Source: Gammaproteobacteria bacterium (GTDB lineage Bacteria; Pseudomonadota; Gammaproteobacteria; Enterobacterales; Alteromonadaceae). From it: DNA of 64,000 nucleotides. The notes beneath the pieces were generated by a model. That model was not told the origin of the DNA, did no database searches, and was given only the letters and a program-made list of their open reading frames with translations. The translations under genes were made by a program, and so were the position numbers. The DNA is taken from NCBI GenBank assembly GCA_018826295.1, contig JAHJZX010000043.1:62001-126000 (forward strand), read 5' to 3'. Positions 49,856 through 58,846 of this stretch are shown piece by piece. Within the stretch, counting starts at the first letter, position 1; every line of letters begins with the position of its first letter.

Positions 49856-49858
49856 ACT

Positions 49859-50641
49859 ATGCGTTTTTTTATCGTACTGGCTTTATTGCTACTGAGTAAC
49901 CCGCTGCAGGCTTTTAGTAAAGCCGGCCATCAGCTGGTGTGTGAAACAGCCTATCAGCTGGTTAGCGACACCACAAAGTTGCAGATTGACCGCCTGGTTG
50001 CCGCCTCGCCCTATCAGCATTTTAGCCAAAGCTGCAGCTGGGCCGATGAAATGCGTGACGACCCGGCTTTCGACTATGCCTCAGTACTGCATTTTGTTAA
50101 TTTTCCGCGTGATAAACAACAGCTAAGCGCGACAGACTGCCCGGCGCATGGCTGCATTTTATCCGGTATTGCTGCTATGCAGCTGCGTTTAAAACAGCAA
50201 CCCGACGACTGGCAGGCCTTGCTATTTTTAGCGCATTTTATTGCCGACCTACACCAGCCACTGCACGTCAGCTATGCCGATGATTTAGGTGGCAACCGCA
50301 CTGCGGTGTATTTTTTGGGCTTGCCGAACAACCTGCATGGTGTATGGGATTTTGCACTGTTAAAACAACTGGGCTATGAAACAGACAGCAACAAAGCGGC
50401 TGCGTTGTTTAAGCTTATCAGTGCTGAGCAACGCTTAGCCTGGCAGCAAGGCGATGTGCTGAGTTGGGCTAACGAGTCGGCGGCGCTTACCATAGAGATT
50501 TATCAGCGCTATAAACCGGGCATGCTGATTGATGACAGCTATGTGCAGCATTATCAGGCCACACTGGAGCAACGTATACAGCAAGCCGGTGTGCGCCTGG
50601 CACTATTGCTGGATCAGTCTCTGGCGGTGCCGGCTAACTGA
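49859..50641 (+). CDS. S1/P1 nuclease family protein, secreted
   Basis: Trinuclear zinc nuclease for single-stranded nucleic acid or 3'-nucleotides, exported. The signal peptide is residues 1-18 (ending PLQA), after which the mature chain would start FSKAGHQLVCETA. The zinc ligands of the family are present: His of AGH, Asp of SWADE, His of LHFVNFP, and HFIADLHQPLHV, then DDLGGN. The usual mature N-terminal Trp is Phe here. 260 residues. The last 28 bases overlap the convergent hydrolase gene. Confidence 0.9.
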   Translation: MRFFIVLALLLLSNPLQAFSKAGHQLVCETAYQLVSDTTKLQIDRLVAASPYQHFSQSCSWADEMRDDPAFDYASVLHFVNFPRDKQQLSATDCPAHGCILSGIAAMQLRLKQQPDDWQALLFLAHFIADLHQPLHVSYADDLGGNRTAVYFLGLPNNLHGVWDFALLKQLGYETDSNKAAALFKLISAEQRLAWQQGDVLSWANESAALTIEIYQRYKPGMLIDDSYVQHYQATLEQRIQQAGVRLALLLDQSLAVPAN

Positions 50642-51744
50642 GTAGCCAACCAGCTGAACACCTGCTGTTGCTGCTCAGCGTTAAACTCATGGCCGTATTG
50701 CGGATAAAGCGATGTAGTCAGTTGCTCTGCAGCACCATGCGCCTGCCACACTCTGGCCAATTGCTGATAGGCCAGCTCGACACCGGCTTTGGGCATAAGT
50801 TTGTCCTGGCCGCCGTTGATAAACAACATCGCTTTAGGCGCAGCCAGTGACGCTATATCAGCAATATCCAGTTTTGCTGCCAACCCCGGGTGCAGCATAT
50901 AAAACGCCGACTGGCCCTTGAGAATATTATTGCCAGGCGTAATTAAATGCCGGTAGCTGTTTAACCAGGCTACCGCCACCCCCGCTTTGATATCATCAGT
51001 TAAGGCCGCCAGCTGCCAGGCCCGGAAGGCCCCCATCGAAAAACCCAGCACCGCCAGCCGTGTGCTGTCGGCCTGTGGTAACTGTTTAATAAACTGTAGC
51101 AGGCGCATATCTTCGTAAGCGGCCATGCCGGCCAGCGAGCGGCCCAGCATAAACATATTGGCAGCCAGCGCCTGCTGCGCATTAAATTCAACCGGACCGC
51201 GCTCACTCCAGCCAAAAGTATCTGCCGCCACGACCAGATAGCCTTGTCTGGCCAGTGCATCGCCGACAAAATTCCCGCTGAAGTATTTATCAGCCCATTG
51301 CTGCGCTGATGCCTGACGTGGATCGCCGGCAAAGGGTTTGAGCCATTTTTCTTTGCCGATATCAAAGCGGGCGCCGTGATCATGCAGCAGTAACAACGCC
51401 GGTACCGGCTTGGCCACATCAGGTTGCAATAACATTAACTGCACCCGGCTTTGTTTGGTGAGTTGCACCGACCACAGCTGGGCGCTGTACCCGTCGCGCG
51501 CTTCGGCTTTTACCAATCTGGCGGCAAAATCAACCGGCTCATCCGGCCACAACAGAGCTTCACGTAATGCCGTCCGCCCCTGAGCGCGCCAATGTTGTAT
51601 ATCGTTAAAGCGCGCCGGTTGCCAGCTTAGCGGGTAGTGTTGTGCTGGCAATAACTGCTGATAAAAATCCGGTAATTGCTGCTCAATCAGCTGATCTGCC
51701 TGCAGTGGCAACGCCAAAATCAACAGTAGTAATGCATAGCGCAT
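50614..51744 (-). CDS. Secreted alpha/beta hydrolase (dienelactone hydrolase-like)
   Basis: 376 residues with a short signal peptide (residues 1-16, ending LQADQ). Alpha/beta hydrolase fold: LLLHDHGARFD oxyanion region, nucleophile elbow GFSMGA, Asp in FINGGQDKLMP and His in YGHEFN. Related to the acetyl xylan esterase/dienelactone hydrolase group. Substrate unknown. The start overlaps the stop of the isochorismatase-family gene (TAATG), so the two are coupled; the 3' end overlaps the nuclease gene by 28 bases. Confidence 0.82.
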   Translation of the reverse strand: MRYALLLLILALPLQADQLIEQQLPDFYQQLLPAQHYPLSWQPARFNDIQHWRAQGRTALREALLWPDEPVDFAARLVKAEARDGYSAQLWSVQLTKQSRVQLMLLQPDVAKPVPALLLLHDHGARFDIGKEKWLKPFAGDPRQASAQQWADKYFSGNFVGDALARQGYLVVAADTFGWSERGPVEFNAQQALAANMFMLGRSLAGMAAYEDMRLLQFIKQLPQADSTRLAVLGFSMGAFRAWQLAALTDDIKAGVAVAWLNSYRHLITPGNNILKGQSAFYMLHPGLAAKLDIADIASLAAPKAMLFINGGQDKLMPKAGVELAYQQLARVWQAHGAAEQLTTSLYPQYGHEFNAEQQQQVFSWLATQLAGTARD

Positions 51745-52289
51745 TAACGGATCCAGCCCTTGCTGATTTGGCGAAAGGTGTCAGTGCCACAGCACTGCAG
51801 CCATTCAAATGCCAGCATCTCCTGGCTGATGATTTGTGCGCCGGCTTGCTGCATCCGGCTCAGTGCCAGTTGCTTGTTTTGCTCGCTACGCGAACCCACG
51901 GCTTCTACTACCACAAATACCTGATAGCCCAGCGCCAACAAATCCAGCACCGACTGCAGCACACAGACATGGGCTTCAGTGCCCAGCACTACAATTTGCT
52001 TACGCCCGGCACAGACCAGGCTGCTGACAATATGCGGCTCTTTCAGCGCGCTAAAATGCATTTTTTGCAGCACCTGCGCTTCGGGAATAAGCTCTGCCAG
52101 TGCCGGCAAGGTCGCGCCTATACCCTGCGGGTATTGTTCGGTGGCCCATACCGGCACTTCCAGTTGTACGGCCACCTGCAGCACCCAGGCCGCCGCCTGC
52201 TCTACCGCTTTACTATCAAAAATAGCCGGAGCCAGTTTTTGTTGCATATCAATCAGTAATACCAGGCTTTGTGAGGCTCGCAGTAACAT
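51744..52289 (-). CDS. Isochorismatase-family cysteine hydrolase
   Basis: 181 residues. Catalytic triad of the family: Asp of LLIDMQQKL, Lys of VLQKMHFSA and Cys of EAHVCVLQS, with the cis-peptide region VVLGTEAHVC. Similar to YcaC-like hydrolases of unknown substrate. It lies 11 bases after dnaE2 and could be the last-but-one gene of the imuA-imuB-dnaE2 transcript, but a role in mutagenesis is not implied. Confidence 0.86.
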   Translation of the reverse strand: MLLRASQSLVLLIDMQQKLAPAIFDSKAVEQAAAWVLQVAVQLEVPVWATEQYPQGIGATLPALAELIPEAQVLQKMHFSALKEPHIVSSLVCAGRKQIVVLGTEAHVCVLQSVLDLLALGYQVFVVVEAVGSRSEQNKQLALSRMQQAGAQIISQEMLAFEWLQCCGTDTFRQISKGWIR

Positions 52290-52300
52290 AGCAGTTCCCG

Positions 52301-55300
52301 TTAATGAAAATCGCGCGAGGACAGCTTAAGTTCGGCCAAAAGTGCCGATAAGTCAACCAGCTTACCGGCGATAATATGGGTGACTTCGCCTTCACGCTGT
52401 AAAATGCCATCCACCTGCAAAATAGTGGCGGTTAAAAAGCTTTTTTGCTGCGCCTGTGCCGTCGCCAGCCATACCAGCACATTGGCCGTGCCGGTTTCAT
52501 CCTCCAGCGACATAAAGGTGACTCCGGCCGCGGTGCCCGGCCGTTGGCGTAACGTTACCAGGCCACTGACCCGTACCGGGCTGTTGTGCCGCACCCGGTA
52601 CAATTCGTCAACCGGTACGCTGCGCGGTAATTTAGTGGCCTGGCGCAGCAATGCTAACGGATGCGTTGCCAGCGTAAGGCCGGTGGCGGCGTAGTCTTCC
52701 AGCATTTCTTCTACTTTACCTGGCGGCGCTAAATAAGCCGGCGTCGTTTGTGCTACCTGTGCCGCTGTTGATTGCCGCTCCGGCTCTGTAGCAAACAGCG
52801 GCAGACTGTGCTGCGTATCCAGCAATTGCCAGCGGCTGTTGTACCTATCGCCACTGATACTGCTCAGCACATTGGCACTGGCCAGTGCCTGTAAATCGCC
52901 GCGGCTAAGCCCGGTTTGCCGCAGTTGCGTTATGTCACGATAACCGCCAGAAGGACGCAGCTGTAACAGTAACTGCGCCCCGGCCGACGATAAGCCCTTA
53001 ACCTGCCGTAAGCCCAGCCGGATGGCCTTACCTTGTTGCTGCAGGCAATAATCCCACTGCGACTGATTAACACACAGCGGCAACAACTCGACGCCATGTC
53101 GTCGGGCATCCTGCAGCAGCTGCGCCGGGCTGTAGAAGCCCATCGGATAACTGTTCAGTAAGGCCGTGCAAAACGCCGCCGGGTAGTAGTGCTTCAACCA
53201 GGCCGAAACATAAGCCAACACCGCAAAACTGGCCGAATGCGACTCCGGAAAGCCATATTCACCAAAACCGCAAATTTGCTGGTAAATACGCTCGGCAAAG
53301 TCCAGCGGATAACCGCGCCTTTGCATACCGTCTATCAGCTTATGTTTAAACTGCAGCAGTTCACCGGTTTTCTGCCAGCTGGCCATAGCACGGCGCAACT
53401 GGTCAGCCTCGCCGCCACTAAAGCCGGCTGCCACCATCGCCAGTGCGATAACCTGCTCCTGAAATATCGGCACGCCCAAAGTGCGTGCCAGCACGTCTTT
53501 TACTGCCTCTGACGGATAGCTCACCGCCTCTTTGCCATCACGACGTTTTAAATACGGGTGCACCATATCGCCCTGAATTGGCCCGGGCCGCACTATGGCA
53601 ATTTGTACCACCAGATCATAGTAACAAGCCGGTTTAAGCCGTGGCAGCATGCTCATTTGCGCGCGCGACTCTATCTGAAACACGCCAACCGTATCGGCTT
53701 TTTGCAGCATCTGATACACAGCGGCATCATCGCCCCTGGCACTGATCCCGGCAATACTTAAGTCTTGCTGCTGATGTTGCTTTAGCAGCGTAAAGCACTT
53801 GCGGATAGCCGTTAGCATGCCCAGCGCCAGCACATCCACCTTTAGCAGCTGAAGTGTTTCCAGATCATCTTTATCCCACTGGATCACGGTTCTGTCGGCC
53901 ATGGCGGCGTTCTCTACCGGCACCAGTTCATACAAGGGCCCTTGTGAAATAACAAAACCGCCGACATGCTGCGATAAATGCCTTGGCGCCCCCCGCAGTT
54001 GCTCCACCAGCGTAACCAGCTGCTGTGTGGTTTGGCTGTTGCTGTTAAGCCCCAGCGCGGCCAGTTGCTGTTGCCAGCTTAATGCCGGGTCGCGGCGCTG
54101 GATATTTTTCACCAAGAAATCCAGCTGACTAATCGGCAGCCCCAACGCTTTGCCAACATCACGCAGCGCGCTTTTAAAGCGGTAGCTTATTACCGTAGCG
54201 GCCAGCGCGGCGCGTTCCCGGCCGTATTTTTGGTACAGATACTGAATCACTTCTTCGCGTCGCTCATGCTCAAAATCGACATCAATATCCGGCGGTTCCT
54301 GGCGTTCGCGTGATAAAAAACGCTCAAACAGCACCTGAATTTTCTCTGGATCGACGGCGGTAATTTCCAGGCAATAACACACTACCGAATTGGCCGCCGA
54401 GCCCCTGCCCTGATACAAAATGCCACGCGCTTTAGCAAACTGCACCAGATCATAGATAGTGAGAAAAAAGTATTCATAGTTAAGCTCAGTGATCAGTGCC
54501 ATTTCTTTGTCGATAATGGCCTGAACCCGCTTCGTTATGCCGTCAGGAAACCGGACTTGGCTGCCCCGGGCAACCAACCGGGCCAAATAACCGGCTGCCG
54601 TTTCGCCATCTGGCACCAGCTCGCTGGGGTATTGATATTTAAGTTGCTCCAGTGAGAAAGTGCAGCGCGCGGCAATAACACAACTTTGCTGCAGCAACTC
54701 GGTGCTGAACAGTTTTTCCAGCTTCGCTAAAGGTCGCAGGGCACGTTCGGCATTGCTCAGCAGCTGCCGGCCCAGTTCAGCTATAGGTTTTCCGGCTTTA
54801 ATGGCACTGACACAATGTTGCAGCGCCAACCGCTCAGGAACATGCATCAGCACAGCACCACAAGCCACAACGCTAAGCTGATGCTGCCGGGCCAACTGTT
54901 GGCAATAGTGGTTAAAAGCGGTTTCATTATGGTTAAGCTCACGGCGCATTGCTAACCACAGCCGCTCGCGGTGATACTTTTGCAGCCAGTTGGCCCAGTG
55001 TGTATCACTGTCGCTATCGCCAGCGGGTAACCACAACAGCAGGCAATGTTGCAGCGACATCAAATCCCACTCAGTTAAGCAATATTCGCCTTTACTGCTG
55101 CGCCGCCGGGCATTGCTGATCACCCGGCACAGTTCAGCATAAGCCGCCTTATCCGGGCACAGCAATACCAGCTCAAGTTTGTCCAGCTGAAAATAACTGC
55201 CCACAATCAGCTTAATGTTTAGCTGCTGCTGGTTTATCTGCCGGTAGGCCCGCACTATACCGGCAACCGAGCATTCATCGGTCAGCGCCAGGGCTTCATA

Positions 55301-55396
55301 ACCCAGCGCTGCAGCCTGCTGCACCAGTTCCTGCGGGCTGGAGGCGCCGTGCAAAAAACTAAAGTGGCTTTGACAAAACAATTCAGCGTAGGCCAT
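52301..55396 (-). CDS. dnaE2: Error-prone DNA polymerase DnaE2 (ImuC)
   Basis: Catalytic polymerase of the ImuA-ImuB-DnaE2 mutasome. 1031 residues, the length of the family and shorter than DnaE1 (1160). N-terminal PHP domain (FCQSHFSFLHGASSPQELV, TDECSVAGI), polymerase core with the catalytic PDIDVDFEHERREEVI, the GRGSAANS block and SPQ..HVGGFVIS, and a C-terminal OB domain (RVSGLVTLRQRPGTAAGVTF). It follows imuB after nine bases. Expected to copy past DNA lesions when induced by LexA derepression. Confidence 0.97.
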   Translation of the reverse strand: MAYAELFCQSHFSFLHGASSPQELVQQAAALGYEALALTDECSVAGIVRAYRQINQQQLNIKLIVGSYFQLDKLELVLLCPDKAAYAELCRVISNARRRSSKGEYCLTEWDLMSLQHCLLLWLPAGDSDSDTHWANWLQKYHRERLWLAMRRELNHNETAFNHYCQQLARQHQLSVVACGAVLMHVPERLALQHCVSAIKAGKPIAELGRQLLSNAERALRPLAKLEKLFSTELLQQSCVIAARCTFSLEQLKYQYPSELVPDGETAAGYLARLVARGSQVRFPDGITKRVQAIIDKEMALITELNYEYFFLTIYDLVQFAKARGILYQGRGSAANSVVCYCLEITAVDPEKIQVLFERFLSRERQEPPDIDVDFEHERREEVIQYLYQKYGRERAALAATVISYRFKSALRDVGKALGLPISQLDFLVKNIQRRDPALSWQQQLAALGLNSNSQTTQQLVTLVEQLRGAPRHLSQHVGGFVISQGPLYELVPVENAAMADRTVIQWDKDDLETLQLLKVDVLALGMLTAIRKCFTLLKQHQQQDLSIAGISARGDDAAVYQMLQKADTVGVFQIESRAQMSMLPRLKPACYYDLVVQIAIVRPGPIQGDMVHPYLKRRDGKEAVSYPSEAVKDVLARTLGVPIFQEQVIALAMVAAGFSGGEADQLRRAMASWQKTGELLQFKHKLIDGMQRRGYPLDFAERIYQQICGFGEYGFPESHSASFAVLAYVSAWLKHYYPAAFCTALLNSYPMGFYSPAQLLQDARRHGVELLPLCVNQSQWDYCLQQQGKAIRLGLRQVKGLSSAGAQLLLQLRPSGGYRDITQLRQTGLSRGDLQALASANVLSSISGDRYNSRWQLLDTQHSLPLFATEPERQSTAAQVAQTTPAYLAPPGKVEEMLEDYAATGLTLATHPLALLRQATKLPRSVPVDELYRVRHNSPVRVSGLVTLRQRPGTAAGVTFMSLEDETGTANVLVWLATAQAQQKSFLTATILQVDGILQREGEVTHIIAGKLVDLSALLAELKLSSRDFH

Positions 55397-55405
55397 AACA
55401 CGCAG

Positions 55406-56803
55406 CTAACTAAATAAACCATGCACAAACCACTGCTGCTGTGCAGTACGGTATAACCATAGCCACTGGCCTTGCTGGTTGCGGCCAATAAAATAATCAC
55501 GCTGCGCCGCCAGTTGCCAGCCGTCCGCACACAAACGCTCCGGGCCGCTGCTTATCTCTACCGCTTCATGCAGTCGCCGTGGCTGTGGTAATAAAAATGC
55601 CGGACGCTGTAACAAAGCACCGGCCTGCGGCCTGGTTGGCAACAACGGCAAGGGCCGGCCACTGGCGTGCTCGGGTAAATGCTGGTTTTGCAAGCTTAGC
55701 CCGCTTATTGCGCCGCGGCCCAACCTGGCTTGCAATAAAGACACCAGCTGCAAAGCGGAGATATTACCCTGCTGTGGCGCAAATAAATCGTCGCTTTGCG
55801 CCTGCTGTGGTGCAAATTGTGTTACCTCAAGCTGCAGGCCATACACCGGTGCCGTCAGCTGGCTGCTTTCCAGTTGCAACTGACACAGCCTAAGCCAGTT
55901 AACCGCGCGATATTCTCCCTGAGCCGAGCCAATACTGTAGCTTTTTGTTGCACTGTCACGGCTATACAAATGCAGGGTTAGTTGATGGCATAAAGCATTA
56001 TTCCGCTCAAGTTGTTGTTCAAGTTGCTGTAATAGCTTTTGCAGCGGCACACTGAGCACTGCCACATCGCTGATGTCATACAACAGCTCCAGATAACGGC
56101 TAAAACCGGGCTCGGGCCGGATATAATCCAGTGCATGAAAAAACTCACCGCGTAAACGGCCAAGATAACTGATTAAGCGGTGATCAAAGCGCCGTGCCAG
56201 TTCAGCCGCCGATAACGCCAGTAAGCGGCCCAGAGTATCAATGCCCAGCCGCTGCAGCTGCTGCTGCATCTCTGTTTCCAGCTCAGTAAAGCTAAGCGGG
56301 CTGCACTTTAGGGCTTTATCTGTCACGGCATGGTCGGCAGTTAACTGGTTAAATTGCTGCAGTGCCAAGCATTTAGCGGCAAAGGGTGTAGCAGCGCTGG
56401 CATAAGCATAACGATACGGCAGCCGTTTAAGCCCGCCCAGCAATGCGGTCTGGTAGCCGTCCAGACCATGATACAGCTGCAGCATACTGCAGCCCCGTAA
56501 ATACAAGCCGGCTGGCGGATCTGGTGCAATTTCACCGCTTAACTGATACAGCTGCTGCGCAATTGCCATTAACAGCGCTTGCTGTTGCTGCTCCTGATAG
56601 GGGATAAGCTGCAGGTTGTGACACAGGGCTGCAGCAGTAGCCAACCCCATCCGCAGCTGCACCCCTTGCGCAGCTGCCTGTTCATTTAACTGAATAATAC
56701 TATGCTGCGCATCCACCACCGCCAGCGGCACAGCTTGTTGCCCGGCCTCTGTTAAGCTGTCGCATTGCAGCGCCGGAAAATGCAGATACACATACAGCGC
56801 CAT
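55406..56803 (-). CDS. imuB: ImuB, catalytically inactive Y-family polymerase-like hub protein
   Basis: 465 residues. The N-terminus MALYVYLHFPALQCDSLTE and the hub-type layout are those of ImuB. Like other ImuB proteins it lacks the acidic catalytic residues of Y-family polymerases: the first motif (D-M-D in DinB) is YLHFPAL and the S-x-D-E motif region reads LYLRGCSMLQL. ImuB is known to bind the beta clamp, ImuA and DnaE2. ATG at 56803 chosen; the open frame runs further up into imuA. Only one base separates it from the imuA stop. Confidence 0.95.
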   Translation of the reverse strand: MALYVYLHFPALQCDSLTEAGQQAVPLAVVDAQHSIIQLNEQAAAQGVQLRMGLATAAALCHNLQLIPYQEQQQQALLMAIAQQLYQLSGEIAPDPPAGLYLRGCSMLQLYHGLDGYQTALLGGLKRLPYRYAYASAATPFAAKCLALQQFNQLTADHAVTDKALKCSPLSFTELETEMQQQLQRLGIDTLGRLLALSAAELARRFDHRLISYLGRLRGEFFHALDYIRPEPGFSRYLELLYDISDVAVLSVPLQKLLQQLEQQLERNNALCHQLTLHLYSRDSATKSYSIGSAQGEYRAVNWLRLCQLQLESSQLTAPVYGLQLEVTQFAPQQAQSDDLFAPQQGNISALQLVSLLQARLGRGAISGLSLQNQHLPEHASGRPLPLLPTRPQAGALLQRPAFLLPQPRRLHEAVEISSGPERLCADGWQLAAQRDYFIGRNQQGQWLWLYRTAQQQWFVHGLFS

Positions 56804-56804
56804 T

Positions 56805-57473
56805 TCAGCCAGCCTTACGCTGTGGCAACGCCGTGCTAGCTGGCGGCAAATACAGCGCCGGCCAGTGCTTTTGCATATCCAGCACAAAATCTGCCGTCGG
56901 CCAGCCGCCTTTGCGTTTATGCACACGAAGCTGCAAACCCTGCCGGTGCGGTGTCAGCTCCAGGCTTAAATTTACCGGCAAACTTAGCCCGGCTGCCGGC
57001 CGGCGCAGCAACACCAGGCTGGCCGCCCCCTGCTCTGCTGCCAGTTGTAAACGCCGGGCCAAAGCCAGCTTTAGCTGCGGCTGCCATAGCAATACCACAG
57101 CACAACAACCACTTTGCAGGCATTGCTCGGTAGCCCACAACGCTTCTTTGCTGGTTTTTGGCGTAATAATTACTAATTGTGACAAGCTGATACCGGCTGC
57201 GGCCAGCATATCGGCGCAGGGTTCTGCCGGAGGAGATATCAAAACCAGCAAACGGCCACGGCTATGCTGCTGTTGTAAATAAGGCAGCAATAAACGTAGC
57301 TCGCCTATGCCCAATTCTGTTTGAATATCAATTAAACCGCTGGCCGGAAAGCCTCCGGCCAGTTGCAGATCCAGCTCACTGTAACCGGTCGCCACCGCCT
57401 GATATGCCGCCTGCTGGCTATTGCCGTGCCATAACAATTGCCGTCTGGCTAACTGTGCTAATATCGCCGACAT
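56805..57473 (-). CDS. imuA: ImuA, SulA/RecA-like mutasome protein
   Basis: 222 residues. RecA-like/SulA-like protein: GYSELDLQLAGGFPASGLIDIQTELGIGELRLLLP at the N-terminus, then a core beta sheet (LLVLISPP, LVIITPKT, CAVVLLWQP) and the ending GWPTADFVLDMQKHWPAL. It starts at the ATG 57473, with GAGGTG in front; the alternative ATG at 57497 lies inside the LexA operator and is excluded. First gene of the imuA-imuB-dnaE2 operon. Confidence 0.93.
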   Translation of the reverse strand: MSAILAQLARRQLLWHGNSQQAAYQAVATGYSELDLQLAGGFPASGLIDIQTELGIGELRLLLPYLQQQHSRGRLLVLISPPAEPCADMLAAAGISLSQLVIITPKTSKEALWATEQCLQSGCCAVVLLWQPQLKLALARRLQLAAEQGAASLVLLRRPAAGLSLPVNLSLELTPHRQGLQLRVHKRKGGWPTADFVLDMQKHWPALYLPPASTALPQRKAG

Positions 57474-57489
57474 AACGCACCTCAATACA

Positions 57490-57531
57490 CTGTACATTAA
57501 TACAGTATATACTGCGAAAAGCAGGATGCAA
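57490..57531 (-). promoter_or_regulatory. LexA operator (SOS box) overlapping the imuA promoter
   Basis: CTGT-ACATTAAT-ACAG at 57490-57505 is a canonical CTGT-N8-ACAG SOS box in a 20-base near-palindrome. On the minus strand TATACT (57509-57504) with TTGCAT 16 bases upstream (57531-57526) forms a candidate promoter whose -10 overlaps the box, so LexA would block it directly. Confidence 0.88.
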
Positions 57532-57539
57532 CCGCAACC

Positions 57540-58682
57540 TTAATCGCGGCGTTGCAACAGGGTTAGTACTTCGTAGTGGCTGCTGTGGGCAAACATATCA
57601 AACAATTGTACTTTCAATAGCATATATTCTGGCAACGCCGCCAGATCCTGCGCCAGCGTTTGCGCATTACAGCTGGAATACAACAACCAGGCTGGTGCTA
57701 AACGCTGTATATCCCGGCACAGTGGCTTACCCAGGCCGCGCCGCGGCGGATTTACCACCAGAAAGTCCGGAGCCTGAGCCGCAGCACTGGCAAAGGCAGC
57801 CGAATCCAGCGCCTGAAACTGCACATTGCTAAAACCCAGCTCTGATGCAGAACGGCTGGCACTGGCGATAGCCGCCGGCGCTATTTCAATGCCAGTCAGG
57901 CTCTGTCCAGCCTGAATCAGGTGCAAGCCAAAGCCACCGACGCCACAAAACAGATCCCAGATGCGGCTAAATTTGCCCTGCAGCTGCAACTGCGCCGCCC
58001 AGTCTGCGGCCGTCTGATACAGGCTGGCGGCCATGACCGGCTGGGTCTGAAAAAAGCTTTGTGGCGTTAAGTACAACGGCACCTGGTTTAGTTGCTCGGC
58101 CAACAGTGTTTGCTCTGTCAGGATAATTTCTTCTTCGCCTTCCAGCAGTGCCGCAGGCAGGGGCTGCAGGTTAACCGAACACACCTCCAGCTGTGGCCAC
58201 TGCGCCACTAACCAGGGCAGATGCTTTTGCACCGACGCCAAACAGTTTTTGGAGCGCAGCACCAAACGCAACATAAAACGGCCGCTATGCCGGCTTTGGC
58301 TAAGTAAAATAAACTTCAGCTCGCCGCGCCTTGCAGCAATATCGTAAGGAGTTAGTTTTGCGCGTTGAATAAAGGCTTTACACAATTCAAAGGCCGCTGC
58401 AAACGCCGGCGGATATAACGGGCAGTCGGCCAAATCAACCGCTTCGCCCTGTGCATTAACAATGCCCAGCACCGGTTCGTCAACCGTGCCCAGTGCTACC
58501 ATTTTCGCTTTATAGCGAAAGCCCTGCTCTGCCGATGCTACCGGCTCAAACAACAGTGCCGGCTTAAACGCTGCCAACAAGGTTGTTAGTTGTTGCTGCT
58601 TTAACGCCAGCTGTTGTGGGTAAGGTTTATCCAGCCAGTGGCAAGACAGACAGCGTTTCGCTGCAAAATGGTGGCAATGCAT
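57540..58682 (-). CDS. rlmC: 23S rRNA (uracil-747-C5)-methyltransferase RlmC
   Basis: 380 residues; iron-sulfur radical-free m5U methyltransferase of the TrmA/RumA/RumB group. The N-terminus has the FeS cysteine cluster MHCHHFAAKRCLSCHWLDKP and matches RumB. The SAM domain has DLFCGVGGFGLHL and NPPRRGLGKPLC, and the catalytic Cys is in YSSCNAQTLAQD. RumB rather than RumA because the TRAM domain is absent. It lies upstream of imuA on the same strand, separated by 66 bases containing the imu promoter. Confidence 0.94.
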   Translation of the reverse strand: MHCHHFAAKRCLSCHWLDKPYPQQLALKQQQLTTLLAAFKPALLFEPVASAEQGFRYKAKMVALGTVDEPVLGIVNAQGEAVDLADCPLYPPAFAAAFELCKAFIQRAKLTPYDIAARRGELKFILLSQSRHSGRFMLRLVLRSKNCLASVQKHLPWLVAQWPQLEVCSVNLQPLPAALLEGEEEIILTEQTLLAEQLNQVPLYLTPQSFFQTQPVMAASLYQTAADWAAQLQLQGKFSRIWDLFCGVGGFGLHLIQAGQSLTGIEIAPAAIASASRSASELGFSNVQFQALDSAAFASAAAQAPDFLVVNPPRRGLGKPLCRDIQRLAPAWLLYSSCNAQTLAQDLAALPEYMLLKVQLFDMFAHSSHYEVLTLLQRRD

Positions 58683-58785
58683 AATATCTCCGGGCCAGAC
58701 CGCGCTATTTTACTGTGTCGGCACAGTACAACAAGCAAAAAATCTATAGCCATACAGCAAAAGAAAACCTGCTGTTATTATCATG

Positions 58786-58814
58786 TTGCCAAAGGATCCG
58801 GCAACCGCTAGTAT
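58786..58814 (+). promoter_or_regulatory. Sigma-70 promoter of the outer-membrane protein gene
   Basis: TTGCCA (58786-58791) and TAGTAT (58809-58814) with a 17-base spacer; start near 58821, 26 bases before the ATG at 58847. AAGGGA (58837-58842) is the ribosome binding site. Confidence 0.55.
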
Positions 58815-58846
58815 GCGCGCATTTCAATAATGTATTAAGGGACAAC

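Noticed and set aside
51642..52259. Plus-strand open frame of 205 codons
   Set aside because: Antisense to the isochorismatase-family and hydrolase genes, both with full catalytic motifs; the shadow translation is low complexity and lacks any family pattern.
56833..57282. Plus-strand open frame of 149 codons with many cysteines
   Set aside because: Antisense of imuA; no homology features.
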